In this document: positions 8,299 to 16,451 of the stretch, piece by piece | Layout of the letters: each line of letters begins with the position of its first letter | Position numbering within the stretch: position 1 is the first letter of the stretch | Assembly: GCF_022870865.1 (NCBI RefSeq) | Contig: NZ_CP091508.1 | Location: 496,001-560,000 of the forward strand | DNA: 64,000 nt | Reading direction: 5' to 3' | Source: Uruburuella testudinis | GTDB taxonomy: Bacteria > Pseudomonadota > Gammaproteobacteria > Burkholderiales > Neisseriaceae | Notes under the pieces: model-generated | What the model was told of the DNA's origin: nothing | The model's input: the letters and a program-made list of their open reading frames with translations, nothing else | The model's database searches: none | Translations under genes and position numbers: made by a program

Positions 8299-9453
8299 AT
8301 GAAATTTGCCACCGAAGCGATTCATTCCAGCTACGATTGCGACGAACACAACCGTGCGCTGATGCCGCCGATTTATCAAAACAGCATGTTTGCCATGCAT
8401 GAAATCGGCGAGCAGGTTCCTTACCGTTATTCGCGCTTGAGCAATCCGACCCGCAAGGTGTTGGAAGATACCGTGGCCGCGCTGGAGCATGGTGCGGCGG
8501 GTTTTGCCTTCGCCAGCGGCATGGCCGGCATTGATGCGGTGTGGCGCACGTTTTTACGCCCGGGCGACACCATTGTGGCGGTGGCCGATATTTACGGCGG
8601 CGCCTATGACCTGCTCACCGAAGTGTATGCGCAATGGGGCGTAAACGTGGTGTTTGCCGACCTTGCCGAGCCGCACAATCTTGATCATATTTTGGCCGCG
8701 CAAACCGTTAAAATGCTGTGGCTGGAAACGCCGTCTAATCCTTTATTGCGCTTGGTCGATATTGAAGCATTAGCGGCAAAAGCCAAAGCGGCGGGCGTGC
8801 TGGTGGGCATCGACAATACCTTTGCCACGCCGTATCTGCAAAACCCGCTCGATATGGGCTGCGATATCGTGTTTCATTCGGCCACCAAATATTTGTGCGG
8901 CCATTCCGATGTATTGATGGGCGTGGTGGTGGTAAAAGATGCCAAGCTCGCCAAGCCGCTGCAAACCATGATGGTCAACACCGGCGGTGTGGCAGGGCCG
9001 ATGGATTGCGCGCTGGTGCTGCGCGGCATCAAAACGCTGGCGGTGCGCATGAAACAGCATTTGGAAAACGCTGCCGAGCTGGCGCGCCGTCTCGAAGCGC
9101 ATCCGGCGGTAGCCAAAGTGTTTTATCCGGGTTTGCCGAGCCATGAGCACCACGGCTTGGCCAAAAAGCAGATGCGCGGTTTTGGCGGCGTGGTGTCGGT
9201 TTATTTGAAAAACGACAGCAAAGCCGCCGCCAACAGCGTGATTAAAAACATGAAGCTGGTAAAAATGGCGGCCAGCCTCGGCGGCGTGGAAAGCTTGGTA
9301 AACCACAGCTTTTCGCAATCACACAGCGGCATGTCGCCCGAAGTGAAAGCCGGGTTGGGCATTAAAGAAGGGCTGTTGCGTTTTTCTGCGGGTATTGAAG
9401 ACATCGAAGATATTTGGGCGGATATTTCACATGCGCTTGATACCACGCTGTAA
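8299..9453 (+). CDS. Cys/Met metabolism PLP enzyme (cystathionine beta-lyase / gamma-synthase family)
   Basis: A 384-residue fold-type I PLP enzyme of transsulfuration. Visible motifs are YRYSRLSNPTRKVLE near the N-terminus, SGMAGIDAVWRTFLRPGD (cofactor phosphate region), WLETPSNPLLRLVDI, IDNTFATPYLQNPLDMG and the PLP-lysine box HSATKYLCGHSD. The C-terminal SLGGVESLVNH and RFSAGIEDIEDI are also typical. Such enzymes split or make cystathionine, or sulfhydrylate activated homoserine; neisserial relatives are annotated as metB or metC and sequence reading alone does not separate them. The ATG at 8299 begins MKFATEAIHSSYDC, the family start. It is divergent from folE2. Confidence 0.88.
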   Translation: MKFATEAIHSSYDCDEHNRALMPPIYQNSMFAMHEIGEQVPYRYSRLSNPTRKVLEDTVAALEHGAAGFAFASGMAGIDAVWRTFLRPGDTIVAVADIYGGAYDLLTEVYAQWGVNVVFADLAEPHNLDHILAAQTVKMLWLETPSNPLLRLVDIEALAAKAKAAGVLVGIDNTFATPYLQNPLDMGCDIVFHSATKYLCGHSDVLMGVVVVKDAKLAKPLQTMMVNTGGVAGPMDCALVLRGIKTLAVRMKQHLENAAELARRLEAHPAVAKVFYPGLPSHEHHGLAKKQMRGFGGVVSVYLKNDSKAAANSVIKNMKLVKMAASLGGVESLVNHSFSQSHSGMSPEVKAGLGIKEGLLRFSAGIEDIEDIWADISHALDTTL

Positions 9454-9507
9454 TCAGGCGGGTTTATTCGTTATCACATTGAATTAAATCCATACAACCG
9501 CACAACC

Positions 9508-9541
9508 GAGGCCGTCTGAACGCTGCTTTTCAGACGGCCTC
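9508..9541 (+). terminator. Uptake-sequence hairpin after the PLP enzyme gene
   Basis: GAGGCCGTCTGAA and TTCAGACGGCCTC pair across an 8-nt loop, 55 bp beyond the stop codon. Confidence 0.65.
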
Positions 9542-9711
9542 GGTTTGTCTGTGTCAATGTGTGAAAAAATACTACATCAAGCCTCGCATTCGGCTAGAAT
9601 AGGCGGGCTTTTGCATGAAACGGCAGCTAAATAATAAGATAAATGCTGAAAAACAACATAATATTGCTTTTCACCATTTATTTTCATACACACGTCTCAA
9701 GAGGCATCATC

Positions 9712-10992
9712 ATGCATTACGATACCGTGATTATCGGCGGCGGCGCCGGCGGGCTGGAACTGGCTTCCAAGCTCGGGCGCACCCTCGGGCGCAATGTCGG
9801 CCCCGAAAAAATCCTGCTGGTCGACCGTTCGACTTTCCATATCTGGAAGCCCACTTTACACGAAGTGGCGGCGGGCACGCTCAATCCGCAGCAAGAAGGC
9901 TTGTCTTACAGCATTCTCGGCCGCTCCAACCATTTCAGCTTTATGGTGGGCGAGCTGATTAAATTTGATGCCGCCGCCAAACGGCTCACGCTTAAAGAAG
10001 TGCATCAGGCCAATGGCGATTTGATTATTCCTGAGCGCCAAATCACATTCAACCGCTGCGTGCTCGCCATCGGCAGCGGCTCTAATTTTTTCGGCACGCC
10101 GGGCAGTGAATATGCTTATGTGCTTGAAAATGCACAAGATGCGCAGGCTTTCCACAGCCATTTGCTCAATCTGTTTGCCAGAGCGGCGTATTCGCCGGCA
10201 AAACAGCTCAATGTGGCAATTGTGGGCGCGGGCGCAACCGGCGTGGAGCTTTCCGCCGAAATGATGGAGGCTTATCATGAAATCCACAGCAACAGCGGCT
10301 CGGAGCAGCACTTCCGCATCAACATCACCCTGATTGAAGCCGCGCCGCGCATTTTGGCGGGCCTGCCTGAAAAAGTGTCGGTGCAGGCGGCCAGCGCATT
10401 GCGGCAGAAACAAATCCGCGTGATGACCGCCACCAAAGTGCTGGCCATTCATGCCGACAAAGTGGAAACCGACCAAGGCGAAATCGCCGCTGATGTGATT
10501 GTGTGGGCTGCCGGCATCAAAGCCGCCGACCGCAACCGTGAATACGGCTTGCCGGTCAACCGCATCAATCAGTTTGAAGTCAACAACCGCCTCGAAACCC
10601 CTGCCGAAGGCGTATATGCCCTCGGCGATTGCGCCGCCTGCCCGTGGGAGGGCGATAAATGGGTGCCCGCCCGCGCCCAAGCCGCGCACCAGCAGGCCGA
10701 CTATTTGAGCGAAGCGTTTAGCGCCGCCGACAAGGGCAAAGCGTTTGACAAAACATTTCAATACAAAGATTCCGGCTCGCTGGTGTCGCTGGGCAACAAC
10801 CACGGTGTCGGCAACCTGATGGGCAGCCTTTCGGGCGGCAATTTCTTTATCGAAGGGCTGATTGCCAAATACATGTATATGTCGCTGCACCTGATGCACC
10901 ATAAAGCCATCATCGGCTACGGCAAAACCGCGCTGCTGGCGCTGGCGCGCGTGGCACAAAAGCGCGTGTCCGGGCGCTTGAAGCTGCATTAG
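9712..10992 (+). CDS. ndh: Type II NADH dehydrogenase
   Basis: This 426-residue flavoprotein oxidises NADH and reduces quinone at the inner membrane without pumping protons. It has two dinucleotide folds: VIIGGGAGGLELASKLG at the N-terminus for FAD and VAIVGAGATGVELSAEM in the middle for NADH. YALGDCAACP is the second FAD motif, and AAHQQADYL matches the family's conserved AxQxA region. The C-terminal IAKYMYMSLHLMHHKAIIGYGKTALLALARVAQKRV is the amphipathic membrane anchor. AAGAGG precedes the ATG at normal distance. The TAG stop is the first part of TAGGGTGTTC, resembling the end of the MITE that follows. Confidence 0.93.
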   Translation: MHYDTVIIGGGAGGLELASKLGRTLGRNVGPEKILLVDRSTFHIWKPTLHEVAAGTLNPQQEGLSYSILGRSNHFSFMVGELIKFDAAAKRLTLKEVHQANGDLIIPERQITFNRCVLAIGSGSNFFGTPGSEYAYVLENAQDAQAFHSHLLNLFARAAYSPAKQLNVAIVGAGATGVELSAEMMEAYHEIHSNSGSEQHFRINITLIEAAPRILAGLPEKVSVQAASALRQKQIRVMTATKVLAIHADKVETDQGEIAADVIVWAAGIKAADRNREYGLPVNRINQFEVNNRLETPAEGVYALGDCAACPWEGDKWVPARAQAAHQQADYLSEAFSAADKGKAFDKTFQYKDSGSLVSLGNNHGVGNLMGSLSGGNFFIEGLIAKYMYMSLHLMHHKAIIGYGKTALLALARVAQKRVSGRLKLH

Positions 10993-10998
10993 GGTGTT

Positions 10999-11164
10999 CT
11001 AGGCTGTCCTGACCATTTGATTTACGGGTGTATTTTGCCCCTGAAAACGTATCTGCTGCGTTAAAAAGCCTCGCAAGAAGTCCAATCTTGCTGCGTTTTT
11101 TGCCTGGCATCTGCATTTTCAGGAACAAAAATCTCCTCATAAACAAATTGTCCGGACACCCTAG
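10999..11164. repeat. Long-hairpin MITE, copy A
   Basis: A ~166-bp non-coding element beginning CTAGGCTGTCCTGACC and ending GTCCGGACACCCTAG. The arms pair along most of their length (CCCCTGAAAACG with TGCATTTTCAGG; GCTGCGTTAAAAAG), with the inner repeats GCAAGA and TCTTGC at the tip. It lies between ndh and the J-domain gene. Confidence 0.85.
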
Positions 11165-11180
11165 CGTGTCTGTTTGCAAG

Positions 11181-11217
11181 AGGCCGTCTGAAAGTGCAAC
11201 AGGCTTTCAGACGGCCT
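11181..11217 (+). terminator. Inverted uptake-sequence hairpin
   Basis: AGGCCGTCTGAAAG and CTTTCAGACGGCCT, followed by T5 on the plus strand, form a terminator after ndh and MITE copy A. Confidence 0.65.
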
Positions 11218-11281
11218 TTTTGTCTTTATCTGTGCAGACAGGCTATAATCGCCATTATTCAACCGCTTGCCGCCCGTTCAG

Positions 11282-11707
11282 ATGGCCAAACGCCTGCACA
11301 CCCATTACGACAACCTCAAAGTGGCGCGTGATGCTTCGCCCGAAGCCATCCGCACCGCTTACCGTATGTTGTGCAAAAAATACCACCCCGACCAAAACCG
11401 CCAAAACCCCGATGCCCACCGCATCATGAGCCTGATCAACCGCTCTTACCAAGTGCTTTCCCACCCCGAACAGCGTTGCGCCCACGATAAATGGATTGAA
11501 ACGCAAATTGCCAAGCAGGATGTTGATAAAATTTCCAGCCCCATGCCCGGCGGTTTCCGCAAAGTGCAAGAGCCGCTGCCGTATGCCAAGCTGGCTCTGT
11601 GGCTGCTGGCTGTTGCGCTCATCATTGCCGCTTTGGCCTATTGCACCGCACAGCAACGCCGAGATGCACCCTTCATGCCCACCGCGTCAAGCGGCCGGTT
11701 GCCATAG
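11282..11707 (+). CDS. J-domain (DnaJ-like) membrane-anchored protein
   Basis: A 141-residue protein. The N-terminal J domain (about 5-70) has YDNLKVARDASPEAIRTAYR and the essential KKYHPDQN (HPD), then INRSYQVLSHPEQRCAHD. J domains stimulate Hsp70 ATPase. After a short linker there is one hydrophobic helix (LALWLLAVALIIAALAYC, about 103-120) and a short polar tail, so the protein is probably anchored in the inner membrane by its C-terminus with the J domain in the cytosol. It lacks the Gly/Phe and zinc modules of true DnaJ. The ATG at 11282 (MAKRLHTHYD) fits the domain better than one five codons upstream. The partner chaperone is unknown. Confidence 0.85.
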   Translation: MAKRLHTHYDNLKVARDASPEAIRTAYRMLCKKYHPDQNRQNPDAHRIMSLINRSYQVLSHPEQRCAHDKWIETQIAKQDVDKISSPMPGGFRKVQEPLPYAKLALWLLAVALIIAALAYCTAQQRRDAPFMPTASSGRLP

Positions 11708-11765
11708 TGCAGATTCCCCTAAAAAACGCAAGGTTATGTTTCAGACGGCCTGTCGATATATTCGG

Positions 11766-11771
11766 TATAAT
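11766..11771 (+). promoter_or_regulatory. Candidate -10 box of fpr
   Basis: TATAAT lies 35 bp before the fpr ATG, inside the loop of an uptake-sequence inverted pair (11740-11787). No good -35 is visible at 16-18 bp, so it may need an activator. Confidence 0.4.
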
Positions 11772-11805
11772 CAAGGCCGTCTGAAACATTGAACACGAGA
11801 ACAGC

Positions 11806-12582
11806 ATGGCCGCCCCAGCCGAAGCCAAATACACCGAAGAAACCGTGTTGTGGGTGAAACACCACACCCCCAAACTCATCACGTTTGCCATCAGCCGCCC
11901 CGAAGCCTACCGCTTCGCCGCCGGCCAATTTTCCCGCCTCGGTTTTCGCGACGGCGCCGGCTTTATCTGGCGCGCATATTCAGTGGTGTCCGCCGAATAT
12001 GCCGACACCCTCGAATACTTTGCCGTGCTCATCGAAGAGGGGCCCATGAGTGCCAAATTCGCTGAAATGCAGGCGGGCGACAGCATTTTGTTGGACAAAA
12101 CCGCCACCGGCTTCCTGCTGCCCGAACGTTTTCCCGACGGCAAAGATTTAATCATGCTCTGCACAGGCTCCGGCATCGCCCCATTTTTATCCATGCTCGA
12201 ACAGCCCGAAATCTGGCAGCGTTTCGAGCATCTGGCGCTGGCACATTCCGTTTCCCATGCCGACGAGCTGATTTTCAACGAGCGCATCGCCGCGCTGGCC
12301 GAACACCCGTTGATTGAAGAATATTTTCACAAACTCAGTTTCGTGCCCGTTACCACCCGCCAACCCGGCGGCACGCTGCACGGCAAACGCCTGCCCGAAC
12401 TGCTCAAAAACGGCAGCCTCGCCCACGCCTTCGGCCTCGAATTCAGCCCCGAAAACAGCCGCTTTATGATTTGCGGCAACCCCGCAATGGTGAAAGACAC
12501 CTTCCAAGCCCTGCTGGATATGGGTTTCGCCATGCACCGCAACCGCGTGCCGGGGCAGATTATGATGGAAAACGGGTTTTAA
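11806..12582 (+). CDS. fpr: Ferredoxin/flavodoxin-NADP+ reductase
   Basis: A 258-residue flavoprotein that exchanges electrons between NADPH and ferredoxin or flavodoxin. FAD-binding motifs are WRAYSVVSAEY (RxYS) and EEGPMSAKFAEMQAGD; the nucleotide-binding part has LIMLCTGSGIAPFLSMLEQP and FMICGNPAMVKDTFQALLDMG. It ends in PGQIMMENGF, near the aromatic C-terminus normal for the bacterial subclass. The length fits the family. AACACGAGAAC precedes the ATG. The next gene begins 61 bp on, after a pair of uptake sequences. Confidence 0.92.
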   Translation: MAAPAEAKYTEETVLWVKHHTPKLITFAISRPEAYRFAAGQFSRLGFRDGAGFIWRAYSVVSAEYADTLEYFAVLIEEGPMSAKFAEMQAGDSILLDKTATGFLLPERFPDGKDLIMLCTGSGIAPFLSMLEQPEIWQRFEHLALAHSVSHADELIFNERIAALAEHPLIEEYFHKLSFVPVTTRQPGGTLHGKRLPELLKNGSLAHAFGLEFSPENSRFMICGNPAMVKDTFQALLDMGFAMHRNRVPGQIMMENGF

Positions 12583-12590
12583 TCTTTTTT

Positions 12591-12620
12591 CAGACGGCCT
12601 GATGATTCAAGGCCGTCTGA
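12591..12620. terminator. Uptake-sequence inverted pair between fpr and hpnC
   Basis: TTCAGACGGCCT and AGGCCGTCTGAA flank an 11-nt loop. The second arm lies just upstream of the next start codon, so it may end fpr transcripts or mark the hpnC leader. Confidence 0.5.
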
Positions 12621-12643
12621 AATATTCATACGGAAGCATCAAC

Positions 12644-13459
12644 ATGTCAGTTAACCACTACGAAAATTTCCCTGTCGGCTCGTTGGTGCTGCCGCGGCGC
12701 TTGCGCAAGCCGGTGCATGCGGTTTATGCGTTTGCGCGTACGGCGGATGATATTGCCGATGAGGGCGATGCAGCAGACGAGGTGCGTTTGCAAGGCTTAA
12801 ATGATTTGCAAAAAGAGCTGGATACCATCTCGCGCGGTGAAACACCGCAAACGGCGCTGATGCAGCGTTTGCAGCGCGAGGCGGTGCGCCCGTTTCAAAT
12901 ACCGTTGCAGCCGTTTTACGACCTGCTCGATGCGTTTAAGCAGGATGTGGTGAAAAAGCGTTATGAGAATTTCGGCGAACTGGTGGATTATTGCCGCAAG
13001 AGCGCCAACCCGGTCGGGCGTATGATGTTGCATCTTTACGGTGAAACTGACAGCCGCAGCATTGCCCAAAGCGACGGCATCTGCACGGCTTTGCAGCTGA
13101 TTAATTTTTGGCAGGATGTGGCGGTGGATTGGCAGAAAGGGCGCGTGTATCTTCCGCAGGAGGATTTGCGAAAATTCGGCGTGAGCGAAGCGCAAATCGG
13201 CGAGAGCAGGGTGGATTTTGCATTTCAGCGGCTGATGGCCTATGAATGTGAAAAAGCACACAAAATGCTCAAAGCGGGCTCGCCGTTGGGCAAAACGCTG
13301 AAGGGACGTGTCGGCTTGGAATTGCGGATGATTATTCTCGGCGGCCAGCGTATTATCCAGAAGCTGGAGGAGAACAAATACGATGTGTTCGCGCAGCGGC
13401 CGAAGCTGGAAATGAAGGATTGGTGGAAGATAGTGAAACGGGCGCTGCAAAAGAAATAA
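12644..13459 (+). CDS. Squalene/phytoene synthase family protein, HpnC-like
   Basis: A 271-residue isoprenoid condensing enzyme of the trans-IPPS head-to-head class. The first Asp-rich motif is FARTADDIADEGD and the second NFWQDVAVDWQKGRVYLP; YCRKSANPVGRMMLHLYG is also conserved. Family members join two farnesyl diphosphates (HpnC/HpnD in the hopanoid squalene route) or geranylgeranyl units. It stands alone here, with no hpnD, hpnE or cyclase nearby, so the product is uncertain. The ATG at 12644 begins MSVNHYENFPVGS, the expected HpnC-type start. The C-terminus is Lys-rich. Confidence 0.8.
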   Translation: MSVNHYENFPVGSLVLPRRLRKPVHAVYAFARTADDIADEGDAADEVRLQGLNDLQKELDTISRGETPQTALMQRLQREAVRPFQIPLQPFYDLLDAFKQDVVKKRYENFGELVDYCRKSANPVGRMMLHLYGETDSRSIAQSDGICTALQLINFWQDVAVDWQKGRVYLPQEDLRKFGVSEAQIGESRVDFAFQRLMAYECEKAHKMLKAGSPLGKTLKGRVGLELRMIILGGQRIIQKLEENKYDVFAQRPKLEMKDWWKIVKRALQKK

Positions 13460-13544
13460 AGCCGGGGAGTAGGCCGCCTGAATATAGTGAAATGAAGAAA
13501 GAAGTGATATAGGGCGAAGGCCGCAGGCAGGATGCCTTGGGGTT

Positions 13545-13985
13545 GGGGAGAAGGCGGCAAAACGCAGGTTTGCTTCATCGAGCATTCCACCATCGCCATT
13601 AGTTTCAGACGACCTCTTTCTGCGCCCTCTTCGGCTATCTCGCCAACACCTCGGCATATACCGGACAATCTTCGCTATCTGCACCCTCATACCCATTCAC
13701 AAAAATAAGCTAACGGCGTTGGCTCACCTGAACTTGAAGAGGACTGCTTTTGCTAAGGCGCTGAAGCACCCAGCCAACCAGCCCGTACTCACCGTACTGT
13801 CTTTGGCTTGCCGCTTTATCCGCTTACTTTTGTGAATGGCTATCAGATAGCCGGTGCTTATCAGAAATTCGTTTTTAGGTTTCAGGCGGCCTGAGCGTTA
13901 TTCAAGCTTCGCGGCTTGTGCCCTCTGCCTAACCCGCTTCCATGGGGGGGGCGGGAACTCGGTTGCCGTTGTTTTGCCGTTGCGC
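13545..13985. repeat. Dispersed intergenic repeat, interrupted by a Correia-like insertion
   Basis: In reverse complement this region matches 55160-55450: the uptake-sequence stretch, an ORF-like tail read as SEDCPVYAEVLAR then stop, and the AACGGCAACCGAGTTCC block. Here the match is broken at one point by the 153-bp element 13690-13842. It carries a variant uptake sequence (GGTCGTCTGAA). Between hpnC and pnp (13460-14078) no intact gene is visible. Confidence 0.65.
13690..13842. repeat. Correia-like element, copy b (full length)
   Basis: The element is bounded by TA on both sides. Its ends are inverted repeats: TACCCATTCACAAAAATAAG at the left and CTTACTTTTGTGAATGGCTA at the right. The core reads AACGGCGTTGGCTCACC and later GTACTGTCTTTGGCTTGCCG, close to the core of the neisserial Correia element. 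The matching empty site is at about 55310-55330. Confidence 0.8.
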
Positions 13986-14031
13986 GTTTTGGCCGGCGAA
14001 TAAATATGACCTTGATTAATCAATATAAAAA

Positions 14032-14060
14032 ACGGCACCTTTCAAAACGAAAGGTGCCGT
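14032..14060 (-). terminator. Rho-independent terminator of pnp
   Basis: On the minus strand ACGGCACCTTTC pairs perfectly with GAAAGGTGCCGT across a 5-nt loop, followed by six T's. It is 19 bp beyond the pnp stop codon. Confidence 0.9.
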
Positions 14061-14078
14061 TGATGCTTTCAGACGGCC

Positions 14079-16208
14079 TTATTCTGCGGGCTGCTCTTTG
14101 CGCGGTTCGCGGGCGGGGGCTTCCAGCAGGGCTTTGATGGAGAGGCGCACGCGGCCGCGGTCGTCTACTTCGAGCGCTTTCACGTTGACCACTTGGCCGA
14201 CTTTCAGGTAATCGCCAACGTTGTTCACGCGTTCGTGGGCGATTTGGCTGATGTGTACCAAGCCGTCTTTGCCGGGCATTACCGATACGATGGCGCCGAC
14301 GTTGTTGTCGAGAATTTTCAACACGGTGCCTTCATAGACTTTGCCCACTTCCACTTCGGCGGTAATCTGCTCGATGCGTTTTTTGGCGGCGTTGCCGGCT
14401 TCTTCGCTGGTGGCGGCGATGGTGATGGTGCCGTCTTCGGCGATGTTGATTTCGGTGCCGGTTTCGGCAGTGAGCGCGCGGATGGTTTCGCCGCCTTTGC
14501 CGATAACGTCGCGGATTTTGTCTTGGTTAATCTTCATGGTGTAGAGGCGCGGCGCGTGGGCAGACAGCTCTTGCGGGCCTTCTACGGCTTCTTTCATCTG
14601 GCCGAGAATGTGGAAACGGGCTTCTTTGGCTTGCTCCAATGCAATTTGCATGATTTCTTTGGTGATGCCTTGGATTTTGATGTCCATTTGCAGTGCGGTC
14701 ACACCTTCGGTGGTGCCGGCTACTTTGAAATCCATGTCGCCGAGGTGGTCTTCATCGCCCAGAATGTCGGTGAGCACGGCAAATTTGTTGCCTTCGAGAA
14801 TCAGGCCCATGGCGATGCCGGCCACGTGGGCTTTCAGCGGTACGCCGGCAGAGAGCAGGCTCAGGCAGCCGCCGCACACGGAAGCCATGGAAGAGGAGCC
14901 GTTAGACTCGGTGATTTCGGAAACCACGCGCATGGTGTAGCTGAAATCTTCCGGCTCGGGCAATACGGCCAGCAAGGCGCGTTTGGCCAAGCGGCCGTGG
15001 CCGATTTCGCGGCGTTTCGGGGCGCCCATGCGGCCGACTTCGCCGGTGGAGTAGGGCGGGAAGTTGTAGTGCAGCATAAAGCGGTCGGTGTATTCGCCGC
15101 TCAGGGCATCGATAATCTGCTCGTCGCGCGAAGTGCCCAAAGTGGCCACGGCCAGCGCTTGGGTTTCGCCGCGGGTAAACAGCGCCGAACCGTGGGTGCG
15201 CGGCAATACGCCGGTTTGGATGTCGATGGGGCGCACGGTGCGGGTGTCGCGGCCGTCGATACGCGGTTGGCCGTCGAGAATCTGGCCGCGCACGACATCG
15301 GCTTCCAGTTGTTTGAAGATGCCTTTGATTTGGTTGGCGGCCAGGGTGTCGGTGTCTTCGGTGATCAGCGCTTCTTTTACGGCTGCCCAGGCTTCATCGA
15401 GCTTGGTGGTGCGGGCTTGTTTTTGGCGGATTTTGAAGGCTTCGGCAATGGCATCGGCGGCGATTTCGCGGATGCGGGTTTCCAAATCGGCGTTGGTTTC
15501 AGCCGGTTGCCAGTCCCACACTTCGGGGTTGACTTCGTCGGCCAATTCGTTGATGGCGTTAATCACGGCTTGCATTTGTTCGTGGCCGAATACTACTGCG
15601 CCCAGCATCACGCTTTCGGGCAGTTGTTGTGCTTCTGATTCCACCATCAGCACCGCTTTTTGCGTGCCGGCCACCACTAAATCCAGTTGTGAGGTTTCCA
15701 GCTCGGTTTTGCTCGGGTTGAGCAGGTATTGGCCGTTAGCGTAGCCTACGCGTGCTGCGCCGATGGGGCCTGCGAACGGCACGCCGCTCAATACCAGGGC
15801 GGCTGAGGCGCCGATCATGGCGGGGATGTCGGAATCGATTTCCGGGTCAACCGATACCACCATCGCTACGATTTGGATGTCGTGGTAGAAGCCTTCGGGG
15901 AACAGCGGGCGGATGGGGCGGTCGATCAGGCGGCTGGTGAGGATTTCTTTTTCACTTTGTTTGCCTTCGCGCTTGAAAAAGCCGCCGGGGATTTTGCCCG
16001 CAGCGTAAGTGCGTTCGAGATAATCGACGGTGAGCGGGAAAAAGTCTTGCCCGGCTTTTACGGTTTTGGCGGCGGTGACGGCCACCAGCACCACGGTGTC
16101 GCCCATGGATACTTTAACGGCGGCGGAGGCTTGACGCGCGATTTCGCCGGTTTCGAGGGTAACGGTTTGATTGCCGTATGAGAAAGACTTCACATGCTTG
16201 TTGAACAT
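14079..16208 (-). CDS. pnp: Polyribonucleotide nucleotidyltransferase (PNPase)
   Basis: A 709-residue 3'-to-5' phosphorolytic exoribonuclease, part of RNA decay and cold adaptation. Two RNase PH domains are present; the second holds the active site region ([59 protein letters not shown]). The KH domain follows ([22 protein letters not shown]) and then the S1 domain ([37 protein letters not shown]). The length is close to the family norm. The start [12 protein letters not shown] has GGAAC upstream. It is apparently monocistronic, with its own terminator; rpsO, a frequent neighbour elsewhere, is absent from the window. Confidence 0.97.
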   Translation of the reverse strand: MFNKHVKSFSYGNQTVTLETGEIARQASAAVKVSMGDTVVLVAVTAAKTVKAGQDFFPLTVDYLERTYAAGKIPGGFFKREGKQSEKEILTSRLIDRPIRPLFPEGFYHDIQIVAMVVSVDPEIDSDIPAMIGASAALVLSGVPFAGPIGAARVGYANGQYLLNPSKTELETSQLDLVVAGTQKAVLMVESEAQQLPESVMLGAVVFGHEQMQAVINAINELADEVNPEVWDWQPAETNADLETRIREIAADAIAEAFKIRQKQARTTKLDEAWAAVKEALITEDTDTLAANQIKGIFKQLEADVVRGQILDGQPRIDGRDTRTVRPIDIQTGVLPRTHGSALFTRGETQALAVATLGTSRDEQIIDALSGEYTDRFMLHYNFPPYSTGEVGRMGAPKRREIGHGRLAKRALLAVLPEPEDFSYTMRVVSEITESNGSSSMASVCGGCLSLLSAGVPLKAHVAGIAMGLILEGNKFAVLTDILGDEDHLGDMDFKVAGTTEGVTALQMDIKIQGITKEIMQIALEQAKEARFHILGQMKEAVEGPQELSAHAPRLYTMKINQDKIRDVIGKGGETIRALTAETGTEINIAEDGTITIAATSEEAGNAAKKRIEQITAEVEVGKVYEGTVLKILDNNVGAIVSVMPGKDGLVHISQIAHERVNNVGDYLKVGQVVNVKALEVDDRGRVRLSIKALLEAPAREPRKEQPAE

Positions 16209-16311
16209 TTTGTTCCTTTCGGTTGTTGCCGCACCGCTAAAACACTAATGATGCACACGTTTGCCCATGCGCATGGTTAGGGTTTCAGACTGGTGCGGCG
16301 GGATAGATATG

Positions 16312-16352
16312 TTTTCAGACGGCCTGATATGTTGCTTAAGGCCGTCTGAAAA
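16312..16352. terminator. Inverted uptake-sequence pair upstream of pnp
   Basis: TTTTCAGACGGCCT and AAGGCCGTCTGAAAA flank a loop of about 12 nt, between the pnp start and the adhE end. Confidence 0.5.
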
Positions 16353-16401
16353 GCGATTATAGCAAATAATTTGTGCACTTGAGCGGATTTGTATCAGATA
16401 A

Positions 16402-16435
16402 AAGGCCGTCTGAAAGCAGGTTTTCAGACGGCCTT
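16402..16435 (-). terminator. Uptake-sequence hairpin terminating adhE
   Basis: AAGGCCGTCTGAAA and TTTCAGACGGCCTT form a tight stem 17 bp beyond the adhE stop codon. Confidence 0.7.
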
Positions 16436-16451
16436 GGCTTAATGTAAAACT

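Noticed and set aside
10999-11179. Short frames in MITE copies that read like related small proteins (ending KMQMPGKKRSKIG or SLARCPILLRFLPG)
   Set aside because: The same peptides recur only because the DNA repeat recurs; the frames shift or break between copies and lack ribosome binding sites.
13944-13951. G8 tract as a phase-variation switch
   Set aside because: It lies in non-coding repeat DNA with no adjacent frame or promoter to switch.
14193-15638. 481-codon plus-strand frame opposite pnp
   Set aside because: It is a long antisense frame produced by GC-rich codon use; pnp on the other strand has full family motifs. The same reasoning removes antisense frames opposite ndh, bioB and adhE.
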